Assembly (NCBI RefSeq): GCF_004745075.1
Contig: NZ_RHFH01000005.1
Location: forward strand, 1-64,000
DNA length: 64,000 bases
From: Brevibacterium sp. S111
GTDB taxonomy: Bacteria > Actinomycetota > Actinomycetes > Actinomycetales > Brevibacteriaceae
Reading direction: 5' to 3'
Positions 50,249 to 58,327 of this stretch are shown here, piece after piece. How positions within the stretch are numbered: position 1 is the first letter of the stretch; every line of letters starts with the position of its first letter. The notes under the pieces are model-generated. The model did no database searches. It saw nothing but the letters and a program-made list of their open reading frames with translations, and was not told the DNA's origin. The translations under genes and the position numbers were made by a program.

Positions 50249-50510
50249 AGCTTCGAGTGTAGGAGTGTTGTCCTGTTGTGCGAATCGTCCAAGAGGTTTG
50301 AAGCCAGTGACCAAAGTATGAAGTAGTCGGACTCTTCGGAGAACCAGTGGGCAGGGGGACTTGCGGCGGCAGCTGAGGACGGGTCCGGGTCGAGACCCCC
50401 GACGATCAGTAGCGACCAAGCAACTGCCCCTCCGAGGACCTCGTCGTTGGCTAACGCTACGGGGTGCAGCGCTGCGCCCACCACTGATCCCTGCGTCCAG
50501 TACCACACAC

Positions 50511-50760
50511 GTGAGCATCCCCGTGGTCCAGGTGGAGGCCGTCGAGCGCAGCCATACGCTGGTGACGGTCACCGTCTCCACGCCGTGGCAGTTCGTCTTC
50601 TGCCCAACCTGCGGCGTCGTGGCGGCCAGACGCGCACGGCGACGACGCGAGCTGCGTGACGTGCCGGGCCTCGTGCCCGTGCGTTTGATCTGGCGACAGC
50701 GCACCTGGCGCATGCCAAACCCTGACGATTCAAAGCCGCGAGATGCCTCGTGTGACGGTT
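50511..50760 (+). pseudogene. ISL3-type transposase N-terminal relic
   Basis: The frame from GTG 50511 reads VSIPVVQVEAVERSHTLVTV, then TPWQFVFCPTCGVVAARRAR and RDVPGLVPVRLIWRQRTWR. This is the zinc-finger start (CPxCG) of ISL3-family transposases. It stops matching after about 75 residues, and the catalytic part is absent. The stretch 50249-50510 upstream shows no gene. Confidence 0.65.
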
Positions 50761-50782
50761 TCGATCAGAGCGATGACTGCCG

Positions 50783-51431
50783 GTGGCAACCATCGGTACC
50801 GCTGAACTCTCCCTTAAGCGGATCGACACTCAACGAGCCACACACCGGGCCGAGGACGACGAGCACACTGCCGTGCTCCGCGAGGCCGAAAAAGGAGCGG
50901 TGCGGGTGCGCGCCGAGGTCACCGCGCCGCTGACCGAGCAGGCTGAGCGCGACCGTTCTGCCTATCTCGCCATCGTCGAGGCGGAGGCGACCGCGAGTGC
51001 TAGGTTCGGGAAGCGCAAGGCACGCGATGCGTACCGCGGAGCCACTGAGCAGATGCAGGCTGCCCGAACCCACCTCCGCCAGGTTTGGGAGGCCGAGCCG
51101 CCACCCACTCCCCAAGCTCTATCCGAATGGGCGGCACAAGTCGTAGCACGACAAGTAGAGAACGACCCCGTGTGCGCGACGTCGACCAGGCCCCCGAAGC
51201 TTCCCGCACCGCATCGCCCGCGACGCCCGCGCCCGAGTCGCACTGCTCCGAGCTGAGAGCGAAGAGCTTCACGGCCTCTCGGCGAACGAAGCCGCCAGGC
51301 TCATCGAGATCAAACGCGCCGCTGCCGAAGCCCGCGAGACAGCGCTCCGGGAACGGCAACGGCTGCTCCCCGACGAGCAGGACCCCACCCGGAGTGCTCC
51401 CCGTCGAGACGGCCCGGCACGCGGCCTCTAG
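50783..51431 (+). pseudogene. Broken C-terminal part of a second MobF relaxase
   Basis: The frame at 50783 reads ATIGTAELSLKRIDTQRATH, then REAEKGAVRVRAEVTAPLTE, GKRKARDAYRGATEQMQAAR and EWAAQVVARQ. These parallel the relaxase at 34993-38451 (AEEHAATVRADTLAPLEARA, GKRRAQREHDTARDHAQALR, EWVGRVAAQQ). After a frame change near 51170 the other frame ends LIEIKRAAAEARETALRERQ...RRDGPARGL, almost identical to the intact relaxase end. Only the last third of the protein is present, with a frameshift and small deletion. It marks an older transfer module or a duplication. Confidence 0.85.
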
Positions 51432-51556
51432 GAGGCAGGCGGCTTGTCCCAGCTGCGCCGCTTGGTCAGGTGCCAGGACCCGCACGACGGGCACTCATAG
51501 ATCCGCAACGGACCGGCATAGCGTGAGCGGCGCAAAGCGACCCGCGCGGCTCTGAA
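51428..51556 (-). pseudogene. Truncated zinc-ribbon gene, relic of the relaxase partner
   Basis: Minus strand: RAARVALRRSRYAGPLRIYE, then CPSCGSWHLTKRRSWDKPPAS and a stop at 51428. This matches the second half of the protein at 38448-38660 (ARVALRRSRSAGPLRIYRCPS). The first half is missing; an ISL3 relic adjoins. As in the intact copy, it faces the relaxase 3' end with overlapping stops. Confidence 0.8.
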
Positions 51557-51589
51557 CGGGATGGTGCCTCGTGACAGATCCAGCGGCGC

Positions 51590-51829
51590 TTACGCCACCG
51601 GACCCGCCCAGGGCGCATCGTTCACCTCGACCCCCACACGGCCGTGACCAGTCGCGATCACACCGCAGCCAGGACATCCCTGGACCGGAACGCAGGACTC
51701 CATCTCGAGCACCAGACCCGAGGGAGCCTGCGTGACCGCGAGCAGATGAAGGCCAGGGAGGTCGAGAAGAACATCGCATCGGTCGCAGCGATCGAGCGCG
51801 GCAGGGCATACGCAACTATGGTTGGGCAT
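51590..51829 (-). pseudogene. ISL3-type transposase N-terminal relic, opposite strand
   Basis: Minus strand from ATG 51829: RCDVLLDLPGLHLLAVTQAP, VQGCPGCGVIATGHGRVGVE, VNDAPW. This is the ISL3-family N-terminus with its CPxCG finger. It ends after about 75 residues near the zinc-ribbon relic. It is opposite in direction to the ISL3 relic at 50511-50760, so the relaxase relic lies between two ISL3 starts. Confidence 0.7.
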
Positions 51830-51904
51830 CGTCGAGGTCCTCGACGTCTACCTCTAGCTACCTCGCGCCACCGGCGCACCCACACTCAACTCTGAAGAGC
51901 CGTT

Positions 51905-52050
51905 TTTCCGCGATGCTGCGGATGGAGCGACCAGCAGCGATCCCGTGTGATATCTCCTCGCGGTCGGGCAATGTCAGTGATGTAGGTCGAGGACGCGGGA
52001 CCGGGTAGTAGATACCCCCACGGGGTTTGAGGATGGAGAATACTGATCCC
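51905..52050 (-). pseudogene. IS30-type transposase N-terminal relic
   Basis: Minus strand: SVFSILKPRGGIYYPVPRPR, then LTLPDREEISHGIAAGRSIR and SIAE, the helix-turn-helix start of IS30-family transposases. The frame then changes to unrelated sequence. It is different from the intact IS30 copy next to it. Confidence 0.6.
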
Positions 52051-52077
52051 GGGGGTACTCCTACGCTGGGTGAGATG

Positions 52078-53183
52078 GGTGGTGTCAATGCGTCGAAGCA
52101 ACATGGGGCTCGTTTGCCAGGAGTCGAGCGAAGGATTCTGTCGGTGTCAGGAAGCCGAGTCGGCGGCGGGGGCGGTTGTTGATCTCCTCCGCGATCGTGG
52201 TGAGGTAGGGCTGGTGATCGGGGATCTCGGTGCCCTTGGGGAGGTACTCGCGGTAGAGCCGGTTGGTGTTCTCGTTGCTGGGTCGCTGCCAGGGTGAGTG
52301 GGGGTCGGCGAAGTAGACCGGCATCGTCGTGGCCAGCGAGACCTTCGCATGTTGCGCCATCTCGCTGCCCTGGTCCCACGCCAGCGACGCCTTCATCATC
52401 TCGGGCAGAGCGTTGAAGTACTCGATGACCGCGTCCGCAGTCCGGCCGGCGTGTTTGGAGGGCAGGGCCAGCAGGCCCGTGAACCCGCTCATCCGCTCTA
52501 CCAGCGTCGCTGCGCACGAGGTGCCGTTCTTCCCGATGATCAGATCGCCTTCCCAGTGCCCAGGCACTCGGCGCTCAGCGGCGTCCTCGCCCCGGTCCGC
52601 GAGCGGGACCATGCCCACGATCGGGCCGCCCCGGGACCAGCCAGTCGTGCGGGGCCGGCGCGTGGTCCGCTTGGACTGCAAGAAGATCCCCCGGCGGGCG
52701 AGCTCACCCCGGGGCATCGCATAAATGTACTGGTAGATCGCCTCACCGGAGACGGTCCGGCCGCGTGCATCGGGAGAGTTCGCCATGCGTTCAACGGTCG
52801 GGTCTGCGGCTTCGAGGCGCAAGCGGCCAGCGATCTCGTTCGGCGTCCAGGACGCGGCCAGGTCCGCGTCCACCCTGGCCTGCAGCACCGGATCGAGTGC
52901 GACCTTCCGCTGCTGCGGACGGGCCCGGCGACGTTGCGCTCTCACGTCCGCGGTCACAGCCTGATAGCCGCGGGTCTTCGTCGAGTTTCGGTGGAGTTCC
53001 CTGGAGATCAGCGAGGGGCATCGCCCCAGGTGACGAGCGATCCTCCGCACCGACCAGCCCGCCTTCGACGCTGTGGAGATCTCCGACCTGTCACTGAACG
53101 ACAACCACACTCGCGCCACCCGTGCACCTCACTGATCAGACCCCCGCCGACCGAGGGTGTTGCTTCGACGCTATGACACCGCC
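52078..53183 (-). mobile_element. Intact IS30-family insertion sequence, 1106 bp
   Basis: The left end GGTGGTGTCAATGCGTCGAAGC (52078 onward) and the right end, read inverted from 53183 (GGCGGTGTCATAGCGTCGAAGC), match over 26 bp with three mismatches. They bracket one complete transposase gene. I could not define the target duplication with certainty. It lies 26 bp from the right recombinase arm of the element. Confidence 0.88.
52085..53119 (-). CDS. IS30-family transposase
   Basis: A 344-residue transposase, GTG start at 53119. N-terminal helix-turn-helix (FSDRSEISTASKAGWSVRRI, LGRCPSLISRELHRN), a second HTH-like region (LAASWTPNEIAGRLRL, SGEAIYQYIYAM), and the DDE core: Asp in GHWEGDLIIGKNG, Asp in SLAWDQGSEMA and Glu in PSNENTNRLYREYLPKG. 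All catalytic residues are present and the C-terminus RRRLGFLTPTESFARLL is family-typical. The stop codon lies inside the left inverted repeat. Probably functional. Confidence 0.92.
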   Translation of the reverse strand: MARVWLSFSDRSEISTASKAGWSVRRIARHLGRCPSLISRELHRNSTKTRGYQAVTADVRAQRRRARPQQRKVALDPVLQARVDADLAASWTPNEIAGRLRLEAADPTVERMANSPDARGRTVSGEAIYQYIYAMPRGELARRGIFLQSKRTTRRPRTTGWSRGGPIVGMVPLADRGEDAAERRVPGHWEGDLIIGKNGTSCAATLVERMSGFTGLLALPSKHAGRTADAVIEYFNALPEMMKASLAWDQGSEMAQHAKVSLATTMPVYFADPHSPWQRPSNENTNRLYREYLPKGTEIPDHQPYLTTIAEEINNRPRRRLGFLTPTESFARLLANEPHVASTH

Positions 53184-53208
53184 GGTACACTGGAGATACG
53201 AAGCACGA

Positions 53209-53247
53209 TACGTATCACCCTTGAGCATGTTCGGCTCGTCGAGGAAG
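53209..53247 (+). other. Right attachment junction (recombinase arm plus core)
   Basis: The inner arm TACGTATCAC (53209-53218) begins 32.5 bp from the central GA (53241-53242) of the core TCGTCGAGGAAG (53236-53247). The left junction has the mirrored arm at the same distance. To the right of the core the drrA-like gene resumes at once (coding strand PPLIFLDEP). Confidence 0.75.
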
Positions 53248-53765
53248 ATCAGCGGCGGACGGCTGATCAGGCTCACTGCCAGGTCCAGTCGTCGACGCAT
53301 CCCACCTGAGAACGTCGACAGCGGTTTGTCGGCGGCCTTCTCCAAGCCGAACTCATCGAGGAGTTCGGCCGCGATCGACTGTGCCGCGCTGCGGGACAGC
53401 CCCTGCAGCCGGGCGATGAGTCGGAGATTCTCGCGGCCGGTGAGCTTCTCGTCGACCGAGGCGTACTGGCCGGTGACTCCGATGCGCTGGCGCACTCGAT
53501 GCGGGTTGCGGGCGACATCGACTCCGAAGATCTCCGCCACTCCCCCGCCGATCGTCAGCAGGGTCGAGAGCATATTGATCGTCGTCGTCTTCCCGGCACC
53601 GTTGGGTCCGAGCAGTCCGAAGACCTCCCCGGGGCGGATGTCGAGGTCGATTCCGTCAACGGCGGTGAAGTCTCCGAAGGATTTGCGCAGTCCTCGGATC
53701 GACACCGCCGGAATAGTTGATCGGTCCTGTGCGCGTCCGGTGGACGCTGTGCGTGTTTCGTTCAT
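53236..53765 (-). pseudogene. 5' part of the DrrA-like ABC ATPase gene
   Basis: Start ATG 53765 (MNETRTASTGRAQDRSTIPA). It has Walker A FGLLGPNGAGKTTTINMLST, Q-loop IGVTGQYASVDEKLTGRENL, signature STFSGGMRRRLDLAVSLISR and Walker B PPLIFLDEP. The frame then runs into element DNA (NMLKGDTYRASYLQ...) and stops at 53136. The remainder is at 22700-23222. Joined at the 12-bp core they give an uninterrupted DrrA-type ATPase of about 345 residues. DrrA exports hydrophobic drugs with DrrB. The truncated product keeps ATP-binding motifs but lacks the D-loop and H-loop. Confidence 0.92.
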
Positions 53766-53890
53766 GCCGCCAGTGTTCGCCACTGCGGTTTCATCGTGGT
53801 TTCACGGATGGAGCACGGTGGTTTCAACAGTTCGGGCCGGGCTGAAACCGCGGTGAGCTCCGGCGACAGTGACTCGAAGCAGGAGTGGAG

Positions 53891-55303
53891 TCACTCGGCT
53901 TCTTCGGGATTCCTCCGCGGCAGCGACACGGACAGCACCGCGCCGAGCGCGGCGAGCCCCGTTGCCCACCAGAACGCCTGATCAAAGCCGAGCGCGAGCT
54001 CGCCGATTGTCGAGGCGCCGTGGGTGGAAGCGGCAAGGACAACCGCGAGCAGTCCAGCCCCGAAGGCTCCGCCGAGCTGACTGGCGATTCTGGTGATGAT
54101 GCTGGCATCGGGCATCTGGGCGCGGTCGAGTCCGCGGAATCCCAATGCCATGAGCGGAACGGTGACCACGCCGAGACCGGCTCCGCGGACGAGGAGTGAG
54201 AGCATGATCAGCCATCGACTCGTGCCGGTGCCGACGAAGGCGAACGGCAGTGTTCCGAGTACGACGATGACGAAGCCGATGACGACGAGCCAGCGCGGAC
54301 CCATCGCGTCCGAGAGGCGGCCGGCGATCGACCGGCTGGCCAGAGTGCCGATGCCCTGCGGGATGAGCAGCATTCCCGCCTCGAGCACGCTGGAGCCGTG
54401 CACCTGCTGAATGAACAGCGGCAGAAGGATCATGGCACCGTAGAGCGCTGTACCCGAAAGGAAGAGCAGCAGCGATGCCGAGGCCAGCGGCCGGCTCTTC
54501 AGCAGACGGATATCGACGAGCGGCTGCTCCTTCGTTTTCAGCGTGTGAACGGCGAAGAGGACCACGAGCACCACGCCGGCGATCAGGGGAAGGAGAACAT
54601 CGACTCTGGCGAAGCCACCGGGCTCGCCGGAATTCGACAGCGCCCACAGGAGCCCGGCGAGCCCTGGAGCCAGCAGAACGAAGCCGAGGCCGTCGAAGGG
54701 GACACGTCGGAACGGCTGGTCTCTGGGCAGGATGATGATCGCGAGCGCGATCCCGATGACGCAGAAGGGCACATTCACCCAGAACATCCACGACCAATGC
54801 AGGTGCTGGAGAATCGCGCCGCCGACGACGGGCCCGAGGATCGGGCCGAGAACCGCCGGAAGGCTCACCACAGACATGACCTTCCCGATGTTCCTCCCGT
54901 GTGCCGCCTGCATGACGATGGTGGCCATGAGCGGCAGCATGATTCCCCCGCCCAAGCCCTGGATCACGCGGAAGGCGATGAGACTGCCGGCACTCCAGGC
55001 GAGACTGGACAGAACCGAGCCCACCAGGAACACGGACAGTGCGATGATCCACAGACGTTTGCCGCCGAGGCTCCTCTGCGCCCACCCCGTCACCGGAACG
55101 GCGATGCCGAGTGCGAGAAGGTACCCGGTGGTCACCCATTGGATGGTCGCAAATCCGGCATGGAGTTCGCGGGCCAAGGTGCCAAGGCCCACGGCGGCGA
55201 TCGTCGTGTCGAAGAGCACGGCCAGCGCACCGACGAGCACCGCGCCGGCTGTCCACCAGACGTGTGGGTCGACTCTGGCAGAGGCAGTCTGAGTAGTAGT
55301 CAT
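53891..55303 (-). CDS. MFS drug transporter, DHA2 (EmrB/QacA) type
   Basis: A 470-residue protein with about fourteen membrane segments, ATG 55303 (MTTTQTASARVDPHVWW); an upstream ATG at 55333 would overlap the operator. Motifs: VLFDTTIAAVGLGTLARELH (D1-type helix 1), WVTTGYLLALGIAVPVTGWA, VIQGLGGGIMLPLMATIV and GPILGPVVGGAILQHLHWSW (motif C of antiporters). It would expel toxic compounds using the proton gradient. It diverges from a TetR gene across a perfect operator, so it is probably repressed until a substrate is bound. Confidence 0.9.
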   Translation of the reverse strand: MTTTQTASARVDPHVWWTAGAVLVGALAVLFDTTIAAVGLGTLARELHAGFATIQWVTTGYLLALGIAVPVTGWAQRSLGGKRLWIIALSVFLVGSVLSSLAWSAGSLIAFRVIQGLGGGIMLPLMATIVMQAAHGRNIGKVMSVVSLPAVLGPILGPVVGGAILQHLHWSWMFWVNVPFCVIGIALAIIILPRDQPFRRVPFDGLGFVLLAPGLAGLLWALSNSGEPGGFARVDVLLPLIAGVVLVVLFAVHTLKTKEQPLVDIRLLKSRPLASASLLLFLSGTALYGAMILLPLFIQQVHGSSVLEAGMLLIPQGIGTLASRSIAGRLSDAMGPRWLVVIGFVIVVLGTLPFAFVGTGTSRWLIMLSLLVRGAGLGVVTVPLMALGFRGLDRAQMPDASIITRIASQLGGAFGAGLLAVVLAASTHGASTIGELALGFDQAFWWATGLAALGAVLSVSLPRRNPEEAE

Positions 55304-55322
55304 CGCGGAACTCCCGAAGAAT

Positions 55323-55345
55323 TTTAGATACAATCTGTATCTAAA
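55323..55345. promoter_or_regulatory. TetR-type operator
   Basis: TTTAGATACA (55323-55332) and TGTATCTAAA (55336-55345) are perfect 10-nt inverted arms with a 3-nt spacer, between the divergent MFS (start 55303) and TetR (start 55373) genes. AT-rich, unlike the surroundings. This is the classic arrangement of a TetR repressor site controlling both genes. Confidence 0.85.
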
Positions 55346-55372
55346 TGGTAGAGCGAGATTTTAGGATACGCA

Positions 55373-55978
55373 ATGTCTCTTAATGAGTCACCCGATACGC
55401 GACCGCCGCGCCGACGACGCGGCGCCGAGCTCGAGGCAGCCCTTTTGGATGCCGCATGGCAGGAATTTGCCGAGAAGGGGTTCGACGACTTCACCCTCGA
55501 GGGATGCGCTGAGCGGGCGCAGACGAGCAGGGCGGTCTTCTACCGCCGCTGGCCGGGCAAGGTCGAGCTGATCAACGCAGCCGCGGTCAGAGCCGGTTCG
55601 AGCGAGGAACTGCCGCATCCGGATACGGGTACTCTGCGGGGAGACACACTCGAACTGCTCAGGCACACGAACCGTTCGCGTGCACGCATGGGAATCCAGA
55701 TGATGATGCGGCTGGGAGGATACTTCGAAGAGACGGGCGGAAGCTTCGCCGACCTGCGCAATTCGTTTCTTTCCCGCCGCTGCAGCGCCATGGACGCGGT
55801 CATCGAACGCGCGGCGGAGAGAGACGAGGTCGACCTCGAATCGTTGACGCCGCGCATGATCGCGGTGCCGTTCGACCTCTACCGACAAGAACTGATCATG
55901 ACGCTCAAGGAGGTGCCCGACGACGTCCTGGAAGCCATCGTTGATGAGGTGTTCCTACCGCTCGTCACACGCAGATGA
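55373..55978 (+). CDS. TetR-family repressor
   Basis: A 201-residue regulator. The N-terminal helix-turn-helix is RGAELEAALLDAAWQEFAEK, GFDDFTLEGCAERAQTSRAV and FYRRWPGKVELINAA, the standard TetR DNA-binding pattern. The C-terminal ligand domain ends LKEVPDDVLEAIVDEVFLPL. Start ATG 55373. It faces the DHA2 pump gene across the dyad at 55323-55345, so it is very likely its repressor. Confidence 0.9.
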   Translation: MSLNESPDTRPPRRRRGAELEAALLDAAWQEFAEKGFDDFTLEGCAERAQTSRAVFYRRWPGKVELINAAAVRAGSSEELPHPDTGTLRGDTLELLRHTNRSRARMGIQMMMRLGGYFEETGGSFADLRNSFLSRRCSAMDAVIERAAERDEVDLESLTPRMIAVPFDLYRQELIMTLKEVPDDVLEAIVDEVFLPLVTRR

Positions 55979-55990
55979 CGGGTGAGCCCG

Positions 55991-56926
55991 TCAGCGCCGG
56001 GCCTCACTTCCAGCGCTTCGATTCCGGTCGGCCCTCCGCCGAGGCACACCGAAGAACAGTGTCCGATCACTGATGACGATCACGGTCGACAGCACCAGCA
56101 GCAGACCAGTCTGCAGCACCTTCGAATCAGGGTCGGTCATGAAGAGTTCGGCGGAGACATTGGCTGCGGCATGGAAGACGATGGGGACGATGATGCTGCG
56201 CCCGCTGCGGAAATAAAGCCAATTCATCAGCACAACGAAAGCCACCATCGAGGCCGGGAAGTTGAGCGTGTAGAGCAGCCCTGACTTCACGACCTCATTC
56301 TGGTAGTAGCCGTCGATGAATGACAGCGGCACATGCCAGAGCGCCCAGATGAGCGTGAACAGCAACGATGCGGAGAAGACTCGCATCTTTCGCACCAGCG
56401 TATCGGTCCCGTAGCTGTGCCAGGCGAGCTCCTCGACCACAGCCGCGCCGAGCAAGGTCACCCAGACCGGCATAAGTCCTGATGAGAAGCTGAACCCGGT
56501 GCGCAGCTGGAACTGTTCGGTCCCATGCCCGAAGAGCAGAGACAGACCCTGAGCAGCCATGAGGCTGAGAAACGGCAGGGCCACAGCACAGACGACGAAG
56601 AACCACCCGCGACCCTTCGGCCGATGCAGGCGATTGACGACATCAGCCACAAGCGCCGGCCGTCGGCGGATGAGAAGGATGACGACGGCGAGCGGAGACA
56701 ACAGGCCGGCAACGGAGAGGAGCAGAGTTCCGATGAGTACGGGTTCATTCTGGTGCGGCAACCGGCTGAGGAGGGCCGCAAGAGACCAGAAGCCCCACGG
56801 AAACGCCGTCGCCAGCACGTAGAACAGGACGGGCCGGTCGTACTCGCTCAGGATCGCCTCGTTCTCCACGACCCCGGTGCGTCCTTGCCCCTGCCCGCTC
56901 CACCCCGTCGAAGCCCGCGTCGTCAT
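55991..56926 (-). CDS. CPBP-type (CAAX-like) membrane protease homologue
   Basis: A 311-residue protein with about eight membrane segments. The CPBP motifs are present in order: VVEELAWHSYGTD (EE-x3-R motif with His in place of Arg), LLFTLIWALWHVPLSFID (F-x6-H-type motif) and PIVFHAAANVSAE (H-x3-N). The family cleaves prenylated or other membrane proteins and often gives bacteriocin self-immunity. Start ATG 56926; GTG 56872 (VVENEAILSEYD) is a possible shorter start. It lies 12 bp downstream of, and convergent with, the TetR gene, and 25 bp after the IS-type transposase gene. Confidence 0.8.
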   Translation of the reverse strand: MTTRASTGWSGQGQGRTGVVENEAILSEYDRPVLFYVLATAFPWGFWSLAALLSRLPHQNEPVLIGTLLLSVAGLLSPLAVVILLIRRRPALVADVVNRLHRPKGRGWFFVVCAVALPFLSLMAAQGLSLLFGHGTEQFQLRTGFSFSSGLMPVWVTLLGAAVVEELAWHSYGTDTLVRKMRVFSASLLFTLIWALWHVPLSFIDGYYQNEVVKSGLLYTLNFPASMVAFVVLMNWLYFRSGRSIIVPIVFHAAANVSAELFMTDPDSKVLQTGLLLVLSTVIVISDRTLFFGVPRRRADRNRSAGSEARR

Positions 56927-56951
56927 GGTTCTTGGGAATGGTCAGTCGCTG

Positions 56952-58199
56952 TCATGTAGCGAGCTCCTCGAGGCGTTTCTGCCAGAACACGATCTCCTCG
57001 AAGAGGCGGGCAGGATCGAGTCCGGCCGCGTACTCGATGAGTTCATCCTCTTGGTTCGGTGACATCACCCCAGCGGTGCGAAGACGTTGAAACGGTGTTC
57101 TCGGTCCGTCATAGATGCGCCGACGCCAACCGTGCTCATCCTTCTCCCACCCGATCGGCTTGCGCGTGGGGGTGAAGTAGTTGAGCCGGTCGTCGACGGC
57201 CCGCCACAGCTCATTGAGCGCATGTCTGGCCGCACCCGAGTCGTACCGACGGATGCCGCCGTACTCGTGCACGAGGTGCTGATGGCGGGACGCTTCGGGA
57301 AGCCGGTCCCGTTGGTGATTTTTGAGCACCGGGCTGAAATGGATGTCGAGTTTCCGGGCCCATCGCTCGGTCGCCTCGTGGACCGCTTCGTCGGCATTGT
57401 CCAACTCCATCGCGTTGACCCAGAAGGGGATTCCCTGAACCTCGTCGAGCGACCACTCGAGCAGCTCCACGACGGCGGCTGCATCGTTGTTTTCGAGGCT
57501 GCGGGTGAATACCCATCCCGTGTGCAGACAGGTGGCGTTGATCGTGAAGATGCAGTTGTGCGGAAGGGTCGGCCCCGCGTGAGCGATAGTGTCGGCGAGG
57601 AAGAAGCCGGGCTCGGACGCGTTCGGCCCTGAGGCGAAATCGAGAAACTCCTCGGTGGGGCTGGTGAACCGTTTCGTCGACACGCGACGATCCCGATAGT
57701 CAGCTGATCGCGCGGTGCGCAGGTACCGGTCGATGGAGGCCGGACTGACCGTCAGCAGCTCGTCACGGACTCGACTGCTGTAGCCGCCGCGGCCGGGCAT
57801 CAGCGCACCGTGCCGTTCGGCCGCGTCAAGGAGCTGAGGCATCACCGCGGCCAGATACTTTCCGCTCTGATATCCCGACCATTCCCACACCTTGACGAGC
57901 AGGGCCCGTGACTCGGTCGAATACCGGCAGCACCGCGTGCTCGGTTCTCCCCCAGCCGGGCCCTGGGCATCGGATCCGACCGCAGCCGTGTTGTCACTCA
58001 CCACCCCGGCCGCGAGCTGCGCCAGTCGCCGCCGAGCGTGATCACGCGACCATCCGGTGAGAGTCATGATCTCGTCGAGGATGCGCCCCTTGTCCTTCTT
58101 CCGCGCCTCGGAATAGAGGCCCAGAAAGTCACGGACCAGGATCTGCGAATCCGCATTCGAATTGCCGACGATGTCGTGATTATCCTGTTGTTTGCTCAT
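56952..58199 (-). CDS. Integrase-core transposase (ISNCY/IS481-like)
   Basis: About 415 residues, start ATG 58199 (MSKQQDNHDIVGNSNADSQI). N-terminal HTH-like part KKDKGRILDEIMTLTGWSRD, HARRRLAQLA, then KVWEWSGYQSGKYLAAVMPQ and SIDRYLRTARS. The catalytic-core region has an Asp-containing PGFFLADTIAHAG (in place of the usual first D), FWVNAMELDNADEAVHEATE, and KNHQRDRLPEASRHQHLVHE. The pattern matches a family of actinobacterial single-gene transposases with an integrase core. I could not find inverted repeats around it, so element limits are unknown. It is divergent from the WYL regulator. Confidence 0.7.
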   Translation of the reverse strand: MSKQQDNHDIVGNSNADSQILVRDFLGLYSEARKKDKGRILDEIMTLTGWSRDHARRRLAQLAAGVVSDNTAAVGSDAQGPAGGEPSTRCCRYSTESRALLVKVWEWSGYQSGKYLAAVMPQLLDAAERHGALMPGRGGYSSRVRDELLTVSPASIDRYLRTARSADYRDRRVSTKRFTSPTEEFLDFASGPNASEPGFFLADTIAHAGPTLPHNCIFTINATCLHTGWVFTRSLENNDAAAVVELLEWSLDEVQGIPFWVNAMELDNADEAVHEATERWARKLDIHFSPVLKNHQRDRLPEASRHQHLVHEYGGIRRYDSGAARHALNELWRAVDDRLNYFTPTRKPIGWEKDEHGWRRRIYDGPRTPFQRLRTAGVMSPNQEDELIEYAAGLDPARLFEEIVFWQKRLEELAT

Positions 58200-58327
58200 G
58201 AACGTCTTTGTTCCTCCGAATTCTGGGGGGGGTCGCATCGTAGTTTTCGATCAACCCCAACTCAATTCGCACGATGCTATTCTGTGATTAGGCAGGAGGT
58301 CTTCCTAATCGTCGGAAGACAGCGGAA

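Larger units (their letters stand above)
23211..53247. mobile_element. Integrative mobilizable element of about 30 kb inserted in drrA
   Basis: The two ends share TCGTCGAGGAAG (23211-23222 and 53236-53247), which on the coding strand is the FLDE stretch of a drrA-like gene whose halves flank the element in the same orientation. Just inside the left end lies a large serine recombinase gene. The element also has a MobF relaxase, a Fic/VbhA toxin-antitoxin pair, two antimicrobial-type gene clusters and several IS copies at its right end. I found no TraG/VirB/FtsK-like gene, hence 'mobilizable'. The length between equivalent positions of the repeats is 30,025 bp. Confidence 0.92.

Noticed and set aside
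52298..53176. 292-codon plus-strand frame
   Set aside because: Shadow of the intact IS30 transposase on the minus strand.
23254..53235. Self-conjugative element (ICE)
   Set aside because: A relaxase is present but no coupling protein, VirB4-like ATPase or FtsK-type translocase could be found, so only mobilization is supported.
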